A stretch of 64,000 nt of DNA from Spirosoma spitsbergense DSM 19989 (GTDB lineage Bacteria > Bacteroidota > Bacteroidia > Cytophagales > Spirosomataceae), in contig NZ_KB893522.1 in NCBI RefSeq assembly GCF_000374085.1, positions 1-64,000 of the forward strand, written 5' to 3'. Positions 34,942 to 44,462 of the stretch are shown here, in pieces; the first letter of the stretch is position 1; each line of letters begins with the position of its first letter. A program made the translations under genes and the position numbers. The notes beneath the pieces were generated by a model. It was not told the origin of the DNA and did no database searches. It saw only the letters and a program-made list of their open reading frames with translations.

Positions 34942-35892
34942 CTATTTTATCGTGAACTCCCCTTCGCCAATGCGAAATCCTTCGCTGTAGACCTCGATGT
35001 TGTACTTGCCTGGGTTGAAACGTTGCCCTCCCCGACCGTAGAAGAAGTCGATACGCTGGCGGCTATTGTCAAAATTAAAACGCTGCATAGCCGTGTAAAC
35101 CATGCCCTGCCCGTTGTAGGTGAACTCGCCAGACCCCGTTGCCATATCCGAGATGACGGCTCCACTGGGGTCCATAACACGTATGTATACCACCTTTTCG
35201 TCTTTTTTAGCCAGGCCGTTAGGGGCTAACAAAACAGATACGTGAATTTTATCGGTCTTTTTTGCTTTGTAGGTACCGCCGTCGTTTTCTTTGCCTCGGG
35301 CGTTAACACTATTAACCGTAACGGCTTCGGCCCTCAATGCGGCAGCTATAGACACCTTTTCGGCAAGTTCCTGGTTTTTGGTGGTGACCGACATGACCGA
35401 ATCACTCAGGGATTGTCTTTCGGCTTTCAGACCACTGTTTTCCTCCGCTAATGCTTCGTTTTGCTGCGCCAGGACACCGTTTTCTTCTTTCAGCCGGGCA
35501 ATCTCCTGGTCTTTCTGTGCCAGAATGGCCTGGTAATTTCGAATTTTCTGGTCGTACTTCTTATTATCGAATGAGCCGACGTTCTTTAGTTCACGCTTGT
35601 CCTTTTCCAGTTGCGTCTTCACTTTCATGAGTGAATCGACGTTGCCGCCTAATCGCTGAATTTCAGCGATCTTGGAGTCTAACTGGGCTGATATAGAGTC
35701 GAGTTTAGTTTTTGCAATCAGCACTTCCTCCGTTTTGGCCGCAATAGTGGCATCTTTTGTTTTGTTTTCCTGCTTCTCCTGGTAGTAGAAATATAACAGC
35801 AGCAGATTAAGGGCAGCCAGAATAAATAAGGCCGCTAATAAGTAACTACGACTATTATTTTGGGGTTGTGGTCGGGGTTCCATAGGTGTCAT
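34942..35892 (-). CDS. Membrane-anchored coiled-coil protein
   Basis: 316 residues: a short Pro-rich cytoplasmic start, one membrane helix (about 17-37, [21 protein letters not shown]), a long coiled coil (about 38-195, repeated EEN, LAEK and KDKREL heptads), and a beta-rich C-terminal domain of about 110 residues ([30 protein letters not shown]...[11 protein letters not shown]). Met4 is an alternative start. I do not know the family. The layout suggests a periplasmic spacer or scaffold. It has its own strong terminator. Confidence 0.75.
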   Translation of the reverse strand: MTPMEPRPQPQNNSRSYLLAALFILAALNLLLLYFYYQEKQENKTKDATIAAKTEEVLIAKTKLDSISAQLDSKIAEIQRLGGNVDSLMKVKTQLEKDKRELKNVGSFDNKKYDQKIRNYQAILAQKDQEIARLKEENGVLAQQNEALAEENSGLKAERQSLSDSVMSVTTKNQELAEKVSIAAALRAEAVTVNSVNARGKENDGGTYKAKKTDKIHVSVLLAPNGLAKKDEKVVYIRVMDPSGAVISDMATGSGEFTYNGQGMVYTAMQRFNFDNSRQRIDFFYGRGGQRFNPGKYNIEVYSEGFRIGEGEFTIK

Positions 35893-36010
35893 TAATTAAA
35901 CGGACAGGTTAAGCTTGAAATCTTTACCAGAACTAAAGTGCTGGGTAATTTATTATCTCTTTAGCTAGTTTGTGGCCAAAAAACACGACAAAACGCGTGA
36001 TTCCTACCCC

Positions 36011-36018
36011 TAACTTTG
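36011..36018 (+). promoter_or_regulatory. -7 box of the YggS-type gene
   Basis: TAACTTTG matches TAnnTTTG, 46 bases before ATG 36065. No -33 TTTG at a usual distance. Confidence 0.4.
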
Positions 36019-36064
36019 CACAATAATACTAAAACAGGGCCATAAAGGTGCTACGGAAGGCAGT

Positions 36065-36724
36065 ATGATTGAGGATACCATTAAACAGATCGAGCATCAA
36101 TTAGCGGGTAAAGCTGCCTTGATCGCTGTGACAAAAACGAAGCCTGTTGCGCTGTTACGCGAAGCGTACGATGCCGGTTGTCGGCGGTTTGGGGAAAACA
36201 AAGTGCAGGAAATGGCCGAAAAGCAGCCTCAGTTACCAGCCGATGTAGAGTGGCATTTAATTGGTCACCTGCAAACCAATAAGGTCAAGTACATTGCGCC
36301 TTTTGTGGCACTGATTCAGTCGGTGGATAGTCTTCGGCTGTTGCAGGAGATCAATAAGCAGGCGTCCCGGCAAAATCGGACGATTGACTGTCTGCTCCAG
36401 ATTTATATTGCCGATGAAGAAACCAAATTTGGCCTTTCGGCCGATGAGGCCGAAGCTCTACTCGCTGATGCTGCGCTGGATGAGTTACCAAATATCCGTA
36501 TTATCGGTCTGATGGGACTGGCAACCAATACCGGTAACGAGGATCAGGTCAGGCAGGAATTTAGGGGACTAAAAGCTTTGTATGATAAATTAGCACAGAT
36601 TCAGCGACCCATGATTCAGTTTAGCGAGCTGTCGATGGGTATGAGTGGCGATTATCAACTGGCCGTTGAGGAAGGCAGCACCATGGTCCGGGTTGGGAGT
36701 GCTATTTTTGGAAGCAGAAACTAA
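36065..36724 (+). CDS. YggS/PLPBP family pyridoxal-phosphate homeostasis protein
   Basis: 219 residues of an alanine-racemase-like barrel without the second domain. It has LIAVTKTKP with the PLP-binding Lys24, RRFGENKVQEM, WHLIGHLQTNKVKYI, IQSVDS and the closing ELSMGMSGDYQLAVEEGSTMVRVGSAIFG with the phosphate-binding SMGMS turn. It controls B6 vitamers and amino-acid balance in the cytoplasm and has no racemase activity in characterised members. Length is normal. Confidence 0.95.
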   Translation: MIEDTIKQIEHQLAGKAALIAVTKTKPVALLREAYDAGCRRFGENKVQEMAEKQPQLPADVEWHLIGHLQTNKVKYIAPFVALIQSVDSLRLLQEINKQASRQNRTIDCLLQIYIADEETKFGLSADEAEALLADAALDELPNIRIIGLMGLATNTGNEDQVRQEFRGLKALYDKLAQIQRPMIQFSELSMGMSGDYQLAVEEGSTMVRVGSAIFGSRN

Positions 36725-36853
36725 ACGGGTTCACGGTTTGAGGTATGTAGTTTCTGCCGGGTCACCGGTGCGGTTACGCGAAGCGGTATTGCTGCTTTTG
36801 CCTTAATCAAGCTCAGGCCCCATCCCGTAACCATAAACAGAAAACCATATTTT

Positions 36854-37231
36854 ATGAAATTCTTTATTCAAGCCGGCGCGTTACTTGGCTTATTAGGTGT
36901 TGCACTGGGTGCGTTTGGCGCTCATGCCCTCAGGAGCATGCTTGAGGCATCGGGTCGGGGTGCTACGTTTGAGACGGCGGTAAAGTATCAGTTTTATCAT
37001 GCTTTTGCGCTGGTGCTGGTGGGCCTGCTCATGCACACGTTCGGTACTAATCCTACTGTTGTGAAACTGCTCAACTGGGCAGGTTATTCGTTTCTGGGGG
37101 GCGTCATTATTTTTTCCGGCTCACTATATATTCTCTGTTTCACGGGTATTACGTGGCTCGGTGCTATCACACCCATCGGTGGGCTGGCCATGATTGTGGG
37201 CTGGGCGCTGATGCTGTGGGCATTTGTCTGA
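36854..37231 (+). CDS. DUF423 family small membrane protein (YgdD-like)
   Basis: 125 residues with four membrane helices and the DUF423 signature GVALGAFGAHALRSML near residues 14-30, then YHAFALVLVGLL and GGVIIFSGSLYILCFTG. The function is unknown; it is widespread in bacteria. It lies 130 bases after the YggS-like gene. Confidence 0.9.
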   Translation: MKFFIQAGALLGLLGVALGAFGAHALRSMLEASGRGATFETAVKYQFYHAFALVLVGLLMHTFGTNPTVVKLLNWAGYSFLGGVIIFSGSLYILCFTGITWLGAITPIGGLAMIVGWALMLWAFV

Positions 37232-37232
37232 A

Positions 37233-37269
37233 ATGATGAATGATGCAACGGGGTTCATCATTCATCATG
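37233..37269. repeat. Dyad made of ATGATGAATGATG words
   Basis: The 13-base arms ATGATGAATGATG and CATCATTCATCAT around a short spacer lie just after the DUF423 stop and before the prfC promoter. Confidence 0.6.
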
Positions 37270-37276
37270 GAAATCT

Positions 37277-37284
37277 TATCTTTG
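37277..37284 (+). promoter_or_regulatory. -7 box of prfC
   Basis: TATCTTTG, an exact TAnnTTTG match, 19 bases before ATG 37304. Confidence 0.5.
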
Positions 37285-37303
37285 TCTTTTTATTCTGAGA
37301 ATA

Positions 37304-38899
37304 ATGCAAACTAATGTAGCGGCTGAAACTGCCCGTCGGCGGACATTCGCCATCATAAGCCACCCGGATGCCGGTAAGACCACGCTAACTGAAAAGCTTC
37401 TGCTGTTTGGCGGGGCAATTCAAACGGCCGGGGCGGTAAAATCGAATAAAATCAAGAAGACAGCTACCTCCGATTTCATGGAAATCGAGAAGCAGCGGGG
37501 TATCTCCGTCGCTACGTCGGTTATGACGTTTGACTACGATAACCTGAAAATTAATATCCTCGATACACCTGGTCACAAAGACTTTGCGGAAGATACGTAC
37601 CGCACGCTGACGGCTGTCGACAGTGTTATTCTGGTGATCGACTGCGTGAAAGGCGTTGAGGAACAAACCGAACGGCTGATGGAAGTTTGCCGGATGCGGG
37701 ATACGCCGGTTATTATATTTATCAATAAACTTGACCGCGAAGGCCGCAATCCGTTCGACCTCCTGGATGAGCTGGAAGAGAAACTGAACATTCGGGTGCG
37801 GCCCATGACATGGCCGGTCAACATGGGCTCCGACTTTAAAGGGGTATACAGCCTCATCGAGAAAAAATTATATTTCTTCAAAGCCAACAAAACGAAGGTC
37901 GAGGCCGATGTACTACCCATTGACCTGGCGGATGATTTGCTCGATGAGAAAGTCGGTGCCCGCGATGCGGCTCAGCTCCGGGAGGATGTTGACCTGATTG
38001 ACGGGGTATATGACACGTTCGAGCGGCAGGCGTATCTGGATGGACAGCTGGCCCCGGTATTCTTTGGGTCGGCGGTCAATAACTTCGGGGTAAAGGAACT
38101 GCTGGAAGGGTTCTGTGATATTTCGCCCGAACCCATTGCCCGTCCTACCGATAAGCGCGAGGTGCAGCCCGATGAAAAGAACTTCAGTGGCTTTGTCTTC
38201 AAAATTCACGCTAATCTGGACCCTCGTCACCGCGACCGAATTGCGTTTCTGCGTATTTGTTCGGGCGTTTTTGAGCGGGGTAAATTCTACCATCATACGC
38301 GTCTGGATAAAAACGTGCGCTTTGCCAGCCCATTTAGTTTTATGGCTGATAGCAAAAGCGTGGTGGAAGAAGGATTTCCCGGCGATGTGGTTGGGCTTTA
38401 CGATACGGGCACCTTCAAAATCGGCGATACGCTGACCGAGGGTGAGGAGTTGCAGTTTCAGGGAATACCCAGTTTCTCCCCCGAAATTTTCAAGGAACTC
38501 GTTAATCTGGACCCCATGAAATCCAAGCAACTGGACAAAGGTATTCAGCAATTGACGGATGAGGGGGTAGCGCAGTTATTCACCCTTGAACTGGGTAATC
38601 GTAAAATCGTTGGTACCGTAGGGGAGCTTCAGTTCGAAGTTATTCAGTACCGACTGGAAAACGAATACGGGGCTAAGTGCCGATGGGTACCGCTCAACTA
38701 CACGAAGGCCTGCTGGATTACGGCGGAAGATCCGGCAAAACTGGCGGAGTTCATTCGGCTAAAAGGCAACCAGATCGCGTACGACAAAGATCACAACCCG
38801 GTTTTTCTGGCTGAATCGGACTGGATGCTGCGTATGAACCAGCAAAATAATCCGGATGTAACGTTCCATTTAACATCAGAGTTTAAGGTAGCTGCCTAG
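37304..38899 (+). CDS. prfC: Peptide chain release factor 3
   Basis: 531 residues, the normal RF3 length. The GTPase domain has [15 protein letters not shown] (G1), the [10 protein letters not shown] switch region, [10 protein letters not shown] (G3) and [10 protein letters not shown] (G4). Domains 2 and 3 follow with [15 protein letters not shown]. It releases RF1/RF2 from the ribosome after termination. It stands alone with its own promoter. Confidence 0.96.
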   Translation: MQTNVAAETARRRTFAIISHPDAGKTTLTEKLLLFGGAIQTAGAVKSNKIKKTATSDFMEIEKQRGISVATSVMTFDYDNLKINILDTPGHKDFAEDTYRTLTAVDSVILVIDCVKGVEEQTERLMEVCRMRDTPVIIFINKLDREGRNPFDLLDELEEKLNIRVRPMTWPVNMGSDFKGVYSLIEKKLYFFKANKTKVEADVLPIDLADDLLDEKVGARDAAQLREDVDLIDGVYDTFERQAYLDGQLAPVFFGSAVNNFGVKELLEGFCDISPEPIARPTDKREVQPDEKNFSGFVFKIHANLDPRHRDRIAFLRICSGVFERGKFYHHTRLDKNVRFASPFSFMADSKSVVEEGFPGDVVGLYDTGTFKIGDTLTEGEELQFQGIPSFSPEIFKELVNLDPMKSKQLDKGIQQLTDEGVAQLFTLELGNRKIVGTVGELQFEVIQYRLENEYGAKCRWVPLNYTKACWITAEDPAKLAEFIRLKGNQIAYDKDHNPVFLAESDWMLRMNQQNNPDVTFHLTSEFKVAA

Positions 38900-38994
38900 A
38901 ATCACCATTGCCGTCTATTTTAGGCCGCTACCGTAAACTCATTGCGGTCGAATCGGTTAATACAGGTATTACTCACGTTAAACGGATAATACCC

Positions 38995-39342
38995 ATGACA
39001 AACTTACTCGCTGCCGCTGCCGTCGTTCTGCTGTGTGCCGGAACGGTCAGTGCCCAACAAAAACCAGCCAAAACAAAGACAAAATCGACGGCCGGGGCAC
39101 CAACCAAAAATGAAGTGATGCGCTCAAATCCCTCCGCCGAGAATACGCACGACGGTACAGGTGGTGTGTCGGTCGGAGTGGGAACGGCTCCCGCTGGTAC
39201 GGGCTTGACAAACGGTCAGAACCAGGCTATTAGCAGTGGTTCAACAACGGGTACAACAAAAGTAGACGCTCATAGCAGTACCCGGACCAGTGCTTCGTCG
39301 GTAAAGGCCAAAAAGAAAGCACCTAAGTCGGGCAATCAGTAA
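38995..39342 (+). CDS. Small secreted Ser/Thr/Gly-rich protein
   Basis: The start at 38995 gives a signal peptide (MTNLLAAAAVVLLCAGTVSAQ). The mature part of about 95 residues is low complexity: Lys/Thr-rich (KPAKTKTKSTAG), then Gly/Thr-rich (GTGGVSVGVGTAPAGTG), ending in a basic KAKKKAPKSGNQ. No fold or motif is recognised. A terminator follows at 39421. Confidence 0.65.
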   Translation: MTNLLAAAAVVLLCAGTVSAQQKPAKTKTKSTAGAPTKNEVMRSNPSAENTHDGTGGVSVGVGTAPAGTGLTNGQNQAISSGSTTGTTKVDAHSSTRTSASSVKAKKKAPKSGNQ

Positions 39343-39420
39343 TTAATGATGGTGATTTTTCTGATGAATGAAAGACAGCGCCAGGAGAACGAACTGGTAC
39401 CCAACTGTCAACAACAGGAG

Positions 39421-39444
39421 AGCCTCCGTCGCGGAGGCTTTTTT
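39421..39444 (+). terminator. Rho-independent terminator
   Basis: AGCCTCCG-tcg-CGGAGGCT followed by T6, about 80 bases after the small secreted protein gene. Confidence 0.88.
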
Positions 39445-39478
39445 GTTGTATGGATTATATGAAAAGGAGATTACCAGG

Positions 39479-40069
39479 CTACATAACCCGGCCTGAGTTC
39501 TCGCTGACGAAAGCACCCCAGGCACCCTTCTTGTTCTTCTTGCCCGGCGCAACCGGCAGGGCGTTTTCGTGGAAGTGGTGGCAAATGGCGATTGCTAAGG
39601 CGTCTGTAGCATCGAAAAACTTCGGGTCGAGATCCTGCCGAAGCAGATGACCAACCATCTGCGATACCTGCTCTTTGGAGGCATTTCCATTGCCCGTAAC
39701 CGACTGTTTGATACGCCGGGGCGCATATTCAACAATGGGAATATTGCGCGAAAGAGCGGCTGCCATTACAACGCCTTGTGCCCGGCCCAGCTTGAGCATA
39801 GCCTGAACGTTTTTACCGAAAAAAGGGTCTTCGATGGACATCTCATCCGGATGGTACTCATCAATCAGCCGCAGAATGGTTTCGTAGAGTTTCTGGAGCT
39901 TGAGCTGGTAGGTGCTATATTTGCTCAACTGAACCACGCCGTACTGAATCATGCTCATAACGCCCCCCGATACGGAGATGATACCGTAACCGGCAACCAT
40001 AGTGCCTGGGTCTACGCCCAGAATAATTTTCTCTTTGGTCGTATCAACGGGCTTGGGCGTTATAATCAT
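39479..40069 (-). CDS. ruvC: Holliday junction resolvase RuvC
   Basis: From 40069 (MIITPKPVDTTKEKIILGVDPGT) the protein has 196 residues. The first catalytic Asp is in GVDPGT, the Glu in MSIEDPFFGKN, and the last acidic pair in KFFDATDALAIAICH. It cuts four-way junctions with RuvAB. The longer open frame to 40144 lacks family support. Its ATG shares the palindrome CATG with the ATG of the divergent gene. Confidence 0.93.
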   Translation of the reverse strand: MIITPKPVDTTKEKIILGVDPGTMVAGYGIISVSGGVMSMIQYGVVQLSKYSTYQLKLQKLYETILRLIDEYHPDEMSIEDPFFGKNVQAMLKLGRAQGVVMAAALSRNIPIVEYAPRRIKQSVTGNGNASKEQVSQMVGHLLRQDLDPKFFDATDALAIAICHHFHENALPVAPGKKNKKGAWGAFVSENSGRVM

Positions 40070-41081
40070 GAATACGGTGTTGGGTCTTTTACAAAGTAAC
40101 GTGTTCTTGTCTGTTTTGTCGCTGAATTCGGGTAAAAAAATCATTTTCTGGACTAAAATCGCTGTTTTTGCTTTACTGCTGGTTTATATCGGTTATGTGC
40201 TGCGTCAACAGCCGTTCGACTGGACTGTGCTGCGAAAGCAGTTGCGAACCGTTGAACACCCCGAATGGTGGGCTATTGGTTTATGCACGCTTACGCCCGT
40301 GAACTGGGGGCTCGAAGCCCTGAAATGGTGGATACTGCTTCAGCGGGTGGAAAAGACGTCGTTCGGGGCGGCCTACAGCGGGGTACTGGCGGGTGTCTCG
40401 CTGGGATTTGCGCTACCCGCCCAATTGGGTGATACCGCTGGCCGGGTGCTGTCCCTGCGTGATGGTAAACGAGGATCGGCCATAGGGGCCTCCCTGGTGT
40501 CGGGGGGGATGCAGTTCTACGTGGCACTGGTCATGGGAACGATAGCCTGGGCATACCATATACGTCTGGTCCCCGACCGCAACAGTACTGCCGGATGGTG
40601 GCTGCTGGTGCTACTGGGTACGCTATCCGTGGGTGGTGTGGTATTCGGGCTTATTCGCACCCGGCTGCTGACTTGGTTGTCTGGCCGGGCAGGGTTGAAA
40701 CGCTTTGCCACCTATTGGAACGTGGCCGGGTTGTATTCAGATCGTGAAATAGCCCTGGCACTGCTGGTAGCCACCTTACGGTATGGTGTATTTGCCATCC
40801 AGTTTTATCTGGCCCTGCGTGTCGTTGGTATAGTGATGGAGCCGAACGTAGCCGCGTCGGGAATTGGACTGGTCTTCCTGGTGAAGACCGTAACACCCGC
40901 TTTTAACCTGCTGAGTGATCTGGGCGTTCGGGAAGCGGCTGCGCTGTGGGTATTTGCGCCCTTCGGTCTTTCGGTCCCGGTGATGATTACCGCTACACTA
41001 CTACTCTGGTTCGCTAATATTCTGCTACCCGTGCTGGTTGGCCTGTACTGGGTCTGGAAACTTAAACTAACTGCCGAATGA
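40068..41081 (+). CDS. Flippase-like integral membrane protein (LPG synthase TM-region family)
   Basis: About 337 residues if started at 40068; a GTG at 40101 is an alternative that would leave room for divergent promoters. It has eight or so membrane helices and the family landmarks GLEALKWWILLQRV, GVSLGFALPAQLGDTAGRVLSLR and LVFLVKTVTPAFNLLSDLGVREAAALWV. Relatives (AglD/MprF N-terminal-like) move or modify lipids. It overlaps the next glycosyltransferase by 4 bases, so a lipid-linked sugar role is likely. Confidence 0.8.
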   Translation: MNTVLGLLQSNVFLSVLSLNSGKKIIFWTKIAVFALLLVYIGYVLRQQPFDWTVLRKQLRTVEHPEWWAIGLCTLTPVNWGLEALKWWILLQRVEKTSFGAAYSGVLAGVSLGFALPAQLGDTAGRVLSLRDGKRGSAIGASLVSGGMQFYVALVMGTIAWAYHIRLVPDRNSTAGWWLLVLLGTLSVGGVVFGLIRTRLLTWLSGRAGLKRFATYWNVAGLYSDREIALALLVATLRYGVFAIQFYLALRVVGIVMEPNVAASGIGLVFLVKTVTPAFNLLSDLGVREAAALWVFAPFGLSVPVMITATLLLWFANILLPVLVGLYWVWKLKLTAE

Positions 41082-42199
41082 CTTTATTTCTGCTGGCCGT
41101 TAGCCTGCTGTATGCTTTGTTTACTACCCTGCTCTGGATAATCTGGCTCCGTATGCCGACTTTCACTCCGGGCGTTACCGGCATGAGTAGCCCGCGTGTT
41201 ACGGTCATCATCCCGGTCCGGAATGAAGCGTCAACCATCGGGAAACTACTGGACGATCTGAGCAGGCAGACCTTTCGCCATTTTGAGGTAATCGTAGCGG
41301 ATGATGCGTCAACGGATAACACCGGGCAACTTGTCCGGCAATATGCCGAACAGGCGTCTTTCTCACTGTATCCACTTTCGCTGAGTAATGAGCGTACCGC
41401 ATCCCCCAAGAAACGCGCCATCACCCAAAGTATCGCACAGGCCACGGGCGACCTTATCGTTACCACCGATGGTGACTGCCGGGTTGGTCCCGAATGGCTG
41501 GAGACGATTGCTGCGCTTTATACCCGAACGGGTGCCAAACTGATTTCGGGACCGGTAACGTTCACGGATGAACACAGCTTGTTCGATACGCTGCAAACGG
41601 TGGAGTTTGCCAGCTTAATCGGTTCCGGTGCGTGTACACTGGCACTGGGACACCCAACCATGTGCAATGGAGCCAACCTGTGTTACGAAAAAAAGGTATT
41701 TACGGAAGTAGGTGGGTTTGCCGGCGTTGACCACCTGGCTTCTGGCGATGATGAATTTCTGCTGCACAAGATTGCCGCCCGGTATCCGGATGGTATTCGT
41801 TTTCTGAAAAGTGCGGAAGCAATCGTCCGTACCGGACCACATCGGTCGTGGAGCGCATTCTACAACCAGCGAAAACGCTGGGCCAGTAAATGGAAAGCGT
41901 ACGCGAGTTACGGACCGTCGGTGCTGGCCGTGTTTATCTTCCTGAGTAATGCTGCACCTATTATGAGCTTACTGGGCTGGCTGGGGGGGTATTTAACCGG
42001 AAATACGGTGCTGGTGGTGCTGGGCCTGAAAGTTATTCCTGAATTCCTGTTCCTGCGTCAGATACTCGTTTTTTTACGAAAAAAGCCGACCGTTTGGGGT
42101 ATCCCATTAACGCAGTTGATTTACCCGATCTACGTACTTTTTTTCGGCCTGGCCGCTCAGGGGAAAGGGTATGTCTGGAAAGATCGCAGGCTTACATAA
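41078..42199 (+). CDS. Family 2 glycosyltransferase, membrane-bound
   Basis: 373 residues with an N-terminal helix, GT-A domain (VTVIIPVRNEASTIGKLLDDL, VIVADDASTDNT, DLIVTTDGDCRVGPEWL with the DGD metal site, GDDEFLLHKIA, and QRKRWASKW as the QxxRW-type motif) and C-terminal helices. It is a processive-type GT2 at the inner membrane. The ATG lies in the ATGA overlap with the flippase-like gene, so the two are coupled. Confidence 0.9.
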   Translation: MTLFLLAVSLLYALFTTLLWIIWLRMPTFTPGVTGMSSPRVTVIIPVRNEASTIGKLLDDLSRQTFRHFEVIVADDASTDNTGQLVRQYAEQASFSLYPLSLSNERTASPKKRAITQSIAQATGDLIVTTDGDCRVGPEWLETIAALYTRTGAKLISGPVTFTDEHSLFDTLQTVEFASLIGSGACTLALGHPTMCNGANLCYEKKVFTEVGGFAGVDHLASGDDEFLLHKIAARYPDGIRFLKSAEAIVRTGPHRSWSAFYNQRKRWASKWKAYASYGPSVLAVFIFLSNAAPIMSLLGWLGGYLTGNTVLVVLGLKVIPEFLFLRQILVFLRKKPTVWGIPLTQLIYPIYVLFFGLAAQGKGYVWKDRRLT

Positions 42200-42250
42200 G
42201 CAGACTAACGGTGGTGTTGCAGGTTTCCTGAGGTAACACAACAACCGTCT

Positions 42251-42358
42251 TTAAAAAACAACCTTAACCATCAGCGTAGCTAAAAGTGCGGCAATGGTAA
42301 GGACTGTTGACCAGGTAATCGTGTTAACTACGTCAATTGATGAAATGAAGCGGTGCAT
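42251..42358 (-). CDS. 35-residue single-span membrane protein
   Basis: The minus-strand frame reads MHRFISSIDVVNTITWSTVL then TIAALLATLMVKVVF and stops at TAA. About residues 11-34 are a single hydrophobic helix. It has a perfect promoter (TTTG-N19-TATTTTTG) whose box ends four bases before ATG, which strongly supports expression. No homology is recognised. It could be a regulatory or stress microprotein of the inner membrane. It is convergent with the glycosyltransferase gene. Confidence 0.6.
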   Translation of the reverse strand: MHRFISSIDVVNTITWSTVLTIAALLATLMVKVVF

Positions 42359-42362
42359 GCTA

Positions 42363-42393
42363 CAAAAATAAGTTACGGTGAATGTTCTACAAA
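42363..42393 (-). promoter_or_regulatory. Consensus promoter of the 35-residue protein gene
   Basis: Minus strand TTTG (42390-42393), exactly 19 bases, TATTTTTG (42363-42370): a full match to the Bacteroidota consensus. It implies an almost leaderless message. Confidence 0.7.
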
Positions 42394-42814
42394 CTTAATG
42401 TTTATACATGTAATTGGTAAATATACTTAGTGTGATTTCTGGGTAATATTTATTAAACGCCGTAATTTATAGTTGTAAGTAACTATAAATTAACCACATT
42501 TTAATGAGATTGGTAGGTGTTTAGTGGAACAGTAAAAAGTTATTCAACCTGATTTTGGGCACTTTTTATTGGTTCTAGGCTTAATCATGCTGCCTACGGG
42601 GGGGGGAGGTAATCGTATAGCATAGTATGATAGTATAGTACATCAGATGAAATAGAAATCAGTTTTGAGCAGAGAGACTAAACTTATTGCTGCATATACT
42701 GGTATTTATTTAGAAGTAGATTATCCCCAACTTTGGAACGGAGATCAACTAGTTGCAGGGACCTAGAACCTTTCCGAAAGAATCTGTTTATTATCAGCCA
42801 GTAGCCGTTTATCT
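42394..42814. other. AT-rich intergenic region with dyad and G9 tract
   Basis: About 420 bases without a gene, clearly more AT-rich than its surroundings. It holds a perfect 12-base dyad TAATTTATAGTT/AACTATAAATTA (42463-42492, 6-base loop) and a run of nine G (42598-42606). It precedes the polysaccharide deacetylase gene and may carry its control region. Confidence 0.5.
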
Positions 42815-43459
42815 ATGATTTTTCTTCACAAGTCTAACTTTCTATTCCGGACAATCTATCCCGAATGCTGGTGGAAGATTGTGGATGAGTCCGAACCAAC
42901 GATTTATCTGACGTTTGATGATGGGCCTATTCCCGAAGTAACGGAGTTTGCCCTGGAGCAACTGGATAAGTTTTCGGCGCAGGCTACTTTTTTTTGTATT
43001 GGCGATAATGTTCGTAAGCATCGTGAGGTGTTATACCGCGTGCTCGAAGCGGGGCATATGGTCGGGAATCATACGTTCAATCACCTCAACGGCTGGAAAA
43101 CGGATGATGCCGTTTACCTGGATAATATTCAGCAGTGCCAGGACTTGCTGGGCGTAGAAACGTCGTTGTTCCGTCCGCCCTATGGCCGGATTAAAAAGAC
43201 GCAGGCGGCTCAGGTGATGGAAAACTATTCTATTGTTATGTGGGATGTGCTGACGGGGGATTTTGACCGGAAACTATCCCCCGACGTATGTCTGAAAAAG
43301 ACAATTCAGTACACCAAACCCGGCTCTATTGTGGTCTTTCACGATAGTTTGAAAGCCTGGCCAACCATGCGGTACGTGCTGCCCCGAGTGCTGGCGTATT
43401 TTGCCGAGAGAGGCTTCTCATTTCGCGCCGTTCCACAACCCATTTATGCCGGCTACTAG
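42815..43459 (+). CDS. Polysaccharide deacetylase (NodB-fold, CE4) family protein
   Basis: 214 residues with the CE4 motifs: TFDDGPIPE (general base and metal Asp), GNHTFNH (metal His pair), RPPYGR, and VFHDS near the end. It removes N- or O-acetyl groups from chitin-like or peptidoglycan glycans. No signal peptide is visible, so it may act in the cytoplasm. It overlaps the next GT2 gene by 14 bases. Confidence 0.9.
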   Translation: MIFLHKSNFLFRTIYPECWWKIVDESEPTIYLTFDDGPIPEVTEFALEQLDKFSAQATFFCIGDNVRKHREVLYRVLEAGHMVGNHTFNHLNGWKTDDAVYLDNIQQCQDLLGVETSLFRPPYGRIKKTQAAQVMENYSIVMWDVLTGDFDRKLSPDVCLKKTIQYTKPGSIVVFHDSLKAWPTMRYVLPRVLAYFAERGFSFRAVPQPIYAGY

Positions 43460-44462
43460 CCCCCCCGACCAACAATACCCGCTGGTCAGTATTCTGATTG
43501 CTGCCCGCAACGAACAGGAAACTATACTTACCTGCCTGCGGGCAGTCAGCGAGATCCACTACCCGGCCGACTCCATTGACGTGCTGATCGGCAATGATCA
43601 GTCTACCGACCAGACCGCAGCACTGGTTGCCGAATTTGTGCGGGACAACCCCGTTTTCCGCCTGCTCACTATCACGGAGTCAGTGGATGGGCTGCCTGGT
43701 AAGGCCAATGTGCTGGCGCAGCTGGCCCGACAGGCTAAAGGACAGTATCTGTTTTTTACGGATGCCGATACGCAGGTGTCACCAGACTGGCTTACCGAAA
43801 TACTGCGCTCGTTTACCGGCAACACGGGTGTGGTAACGGGGGTTACGCTGCCAGAAGGGACGTTGGTATTTGACAAACTACAAACCCTTGACTGGCTGTA
43901 TAATCTGACCCTTACGCATTTGCTAGGCATCGTAGGCATGCCCATTACGGCCATGGGCAACAACATGGCCGTCAGTCGTTCTGCTTATGATGCTGTTGGC
44001 GGGTACGAATCACTGCCCTTTTCGGTGACGGAAGACTACGCTCTTTTTCGGGCCATTCTGGCGAAAGGCTACGGTTTTCAGAATCTGCTTAGTGAATCGG
44101 TACTGGCTCATACCGAGCCAGTTGCTACATTCAGGGCATTTTTGCAGCAGCGCAAACGCTGGATGCGGGGAGCCACCGCCTTGCCCGGTTGGATAGTGGG
44201 TTTTTTGTACGGCAATTACCTGGCCGGACCCTTGCTGTTGCTGATCGGCTGGTTCTCTCCAGTGCTGGCCATCGGGCTGTACCTGAGTCGGCTCTTAATT
44301 CAGACAATGGTTCTTTCGCTGGGATTGAGCAGACTGCGGCAAACCAGATTGTGGCCGTATGCGTTGTTATTTGATGGGTACCAACTCATTATCGGGCCAA
44401 TAGCCGTAGTTTTTTACTGGTTGCCCACAAAAATTGACTGGAAAGGAAGGAAATACGCATGA
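43446..44462 (+). CDS. Family 2 glycosyltransferase, membrane-bound
   Basis: Started at 43446 (MPATSPPDQQYPLVSILIAARNEQET), inside the deacetylase end; an in-frame stretch upstream is only overlap. The 338 residues have GT-A motifs IGNDQSTDQT, FFTDADTQVSPDWL, VTEDYALFRAI (TED) and QQRKRWMRGA (QxxRW), then three to four membrane helices. It resembles the GT2 at 41078 but is not identical. It is coupled to the TatD-like gene by ATGA. It is probably a cell-surface glycan synthase. Confidence 0.9.
   Translation: MPATSPPDQQYPLVSILIAARNEQETILTCLRAVSEIHYPADSIDVLIGNDQSTDQTAALVAEFVRDNPVFRLLTITESVDGLPGKANVLAQLARQAKGQYLFFTDADTQVSPDWLTEILRSFTGNTGVVTGVTLPEGTLVFDKLQTLDWLYNLTLTHLLGIVGMPITAMGNNMAVSRSAYDAVGGYESLPFSVTEDYALFRAILAKGYGFQNLLSESVLAHTEPVATFRAFLQQRKRWMRGATALPGWIVGFLYGNYLAGPLLLLIGWFSPVLAIGLYLSRLLIQTMVLSLGLSRLRQTRLWPYALLFDGYQLIIGPIAVVFYWLPTKIDWKGRKYA

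Noticed and set aside
38908-38994. Longer start of the small secreted protein
   Set aside because: Begins with TTG without a signal peptide; the ATG at 38995 gives a proper one.
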